Below the pieces are notes generated by a model, which saw only the letters and a list, made by a program, of their open reading frames with translations, was not told the DNA's origin and searched no databases. Made by a program: the position numbers and the translations under genes. From NCBI GenBank assembly GCA_013298375.1, contig JAAFHM010000307.1, positions 1 through 5,980 of the forward strand: a stretch of DNA of 5,980 nt, in the 5' to 3' direction. Shown in pieces: positions 5,220-5,980 of the stretch; within the stretch, counting starts at the first letter, position 1; the number at the start of each line of letters is the position of its first letter. The stretch is from Ignavibacteria bacterium. Its GTDB lineage: Bacteria; Bacteroidota; Ignavibacteria; Kapaibacteriales; UBA4661.

Positions 5220-5980
5220 ACCTTGAGCCTCATATCCAAGCCCTCATGCTCTCTGCGCTCTATGGCGAATGTTCCGATGCGGAACGTGCGGAATGGGAAG
5301 CCCTTTGCTTACGCAATCCCGCTCTCACACAAGATTTTGAGCGTCTCAAAGCCACAATAACGATTATCAATGATGCCGAGACGCAAGAAGAGGAAGATGT
5401 CTTTTTCGCCGAGCAGTGGAAAAGACTTCAACAGGTGATGAATGCTGGGTTTACGCCTATTCAGATTGAGCTTCCTGTCTCAGAAAAACGGAGAAAAAAA
5501 GCAGCGATATTTTACCTTGAAAGCGCTCAAAAGTACCGTACATATTGGGCTGTGGCGGCAACGATTGTTTTGATGGTTGGAGCGGGCGCGAGTATTTATC
5601 GTTGGCAGTTTGGGGAATTTCGCCAAGTACCCATGCAGGAAGCAGAATTACGCGGCAGCACCAGCAAAAATATGCCTTCCAAGCCCGACGCACCTCCCCT
5701 TGCTGACAAACCGGCTCAACAAAAAAGCGATGCAACCATCAGTAAAAGTGAGGTTTCAAGCGGCTCTGCGCCAAGGCTTGGCACTGAAAAACAATCATCC
5801 TCTTCTCCTCAAGCGATGCCAAACGAGAGCGAGATGTCACCTAAAGCGCCTATTCATCAGGGTTTGAACGATGGAATAAAGGAGAAAAATGTTTTTGATT
5901 TTGACGTAATAGAACGCGATGCTACCCCAGTGCAGAAGAGCAAACAAGCGGAGGAGTTGAAGCAAATGCCTCAGAAAGAA
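5216..5980 (+). CDS. Probable membrane anti-sigma factor, C-terminus beyond window
   Basis: An open frame of 255 codons with no stop before the window ends. Its ATG overlaps the sigma stop in an ATGA junction, the usual arrangement of an ECF sigma gene and its anti-sigma gene. Residues 1-50 (HIQALMLSALYGECSDAERAEWEALCLRNPAL) match the helical start of many anti-sigma factors (xLxGExxxxERxxxExLxxxxP), where the sigma-binding domain sits in the cytoplasm. Cysteines 19 and 31 are present but the zinc-binding HxxxCxxC motif is absent, so it is not a ZAS-type zinc anti-sigma in the classical sense. A basic stretch KRRKK (91-95) precedes a single membrane helix at about 110-128, giving a cytoplasmic N-terminus. 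From about 140 on, the chain is rich in Ser, Pro, Lys, Gln and Glu and looks disordered in the periplasm. Function is inferred from topology and gene order; sequence similarity alone would be weak. Confidence 0.83.
   Translation, partial: MNLEPHIQALMLSALYGECSDAERAEWEALCLRNPALTQDFERLKATITIINDAETQEEEDVFFAEQWKRLQQVMNAGFTPIQIELPVSEKRRKKAAIFYLESAQKYRTYWAVAATIVLMVGAGASIYRWQFGEFRQVPMQEAELRGSTSKNMPSKPDAPPLADKPAQQKSDATISKSEVSSGSAPRLGTEKQSSSSPQAMPNESEMSPKAPIHQGLNDGIKEKNVFDFDVIERDATPVQKSKQAEELKQMPQKE

Overview
The window looks like bacterial chromosome of moderate GC from the Bacteroidota/Chlorobiota side of the tree. This rests on a carboxypeptidase-regulatory-like repeat fused to a YfbK-type von Willebrand factor A protein, a neighbouring ECF sigma/anti-sigma pair, few clear Shine-Dalgarno sites, and GAGTGTTGAG-type intergenic repeats that I recall from such genomes. 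It is an impression from memory and sequence style; no database search was possible.

Left half (1-2044), all on the minus strand, read from right to left: an FMN-dependent nitroreductase-family protein (2044-1253); a 235-base gap holding a large nested GC-rich palindrome (1086-1191); an 89-residue protein of unknown function with a good ribosome binding site (1017-748); a 147-residue four-helix membrane protein of unknown function (655-212); and, 23 bases further, the first 62 codons of a type III polyketide synthase (188 to the window edge). The last two genes are close enough to be one transcript, which would pair a chalcone-synthase-like enzyme with a membrane partner.

Right half (2259-5980), all on the plus strand: a 693-residue signal-anchored protein with a carboxypeptidase-regulatory-like domain, a tandem NGFDK repeat, a vWA domain with an intact MIDAS metal site and a YfbK-type C-terminus; a 213-base gap with GAGTGTTGAG repeats and one more copy of the palindrome's core 11-mer; an ECF sigma factor; and a single-pass anti-sigma-like protein whose start overlaps the sigma stop by four bases and which runs off the right edge. 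The sigma and anti-sigma genes form a translationally coupled regulatory pair. The exported vWA protein next to them is a plausible effector, target or sensor of the same envelope-related circuit, but that link is inferred from position only.

The nitroreductase and vWA genes diverge from a shared 214-base control region. I found no tRNA, rRNA, CRISPR array, transposase or intact insertion sequence. The least ordinary features are the nested palindrome with its dispersed core motif and the exported vWA/ECF/anti-sigma locus.
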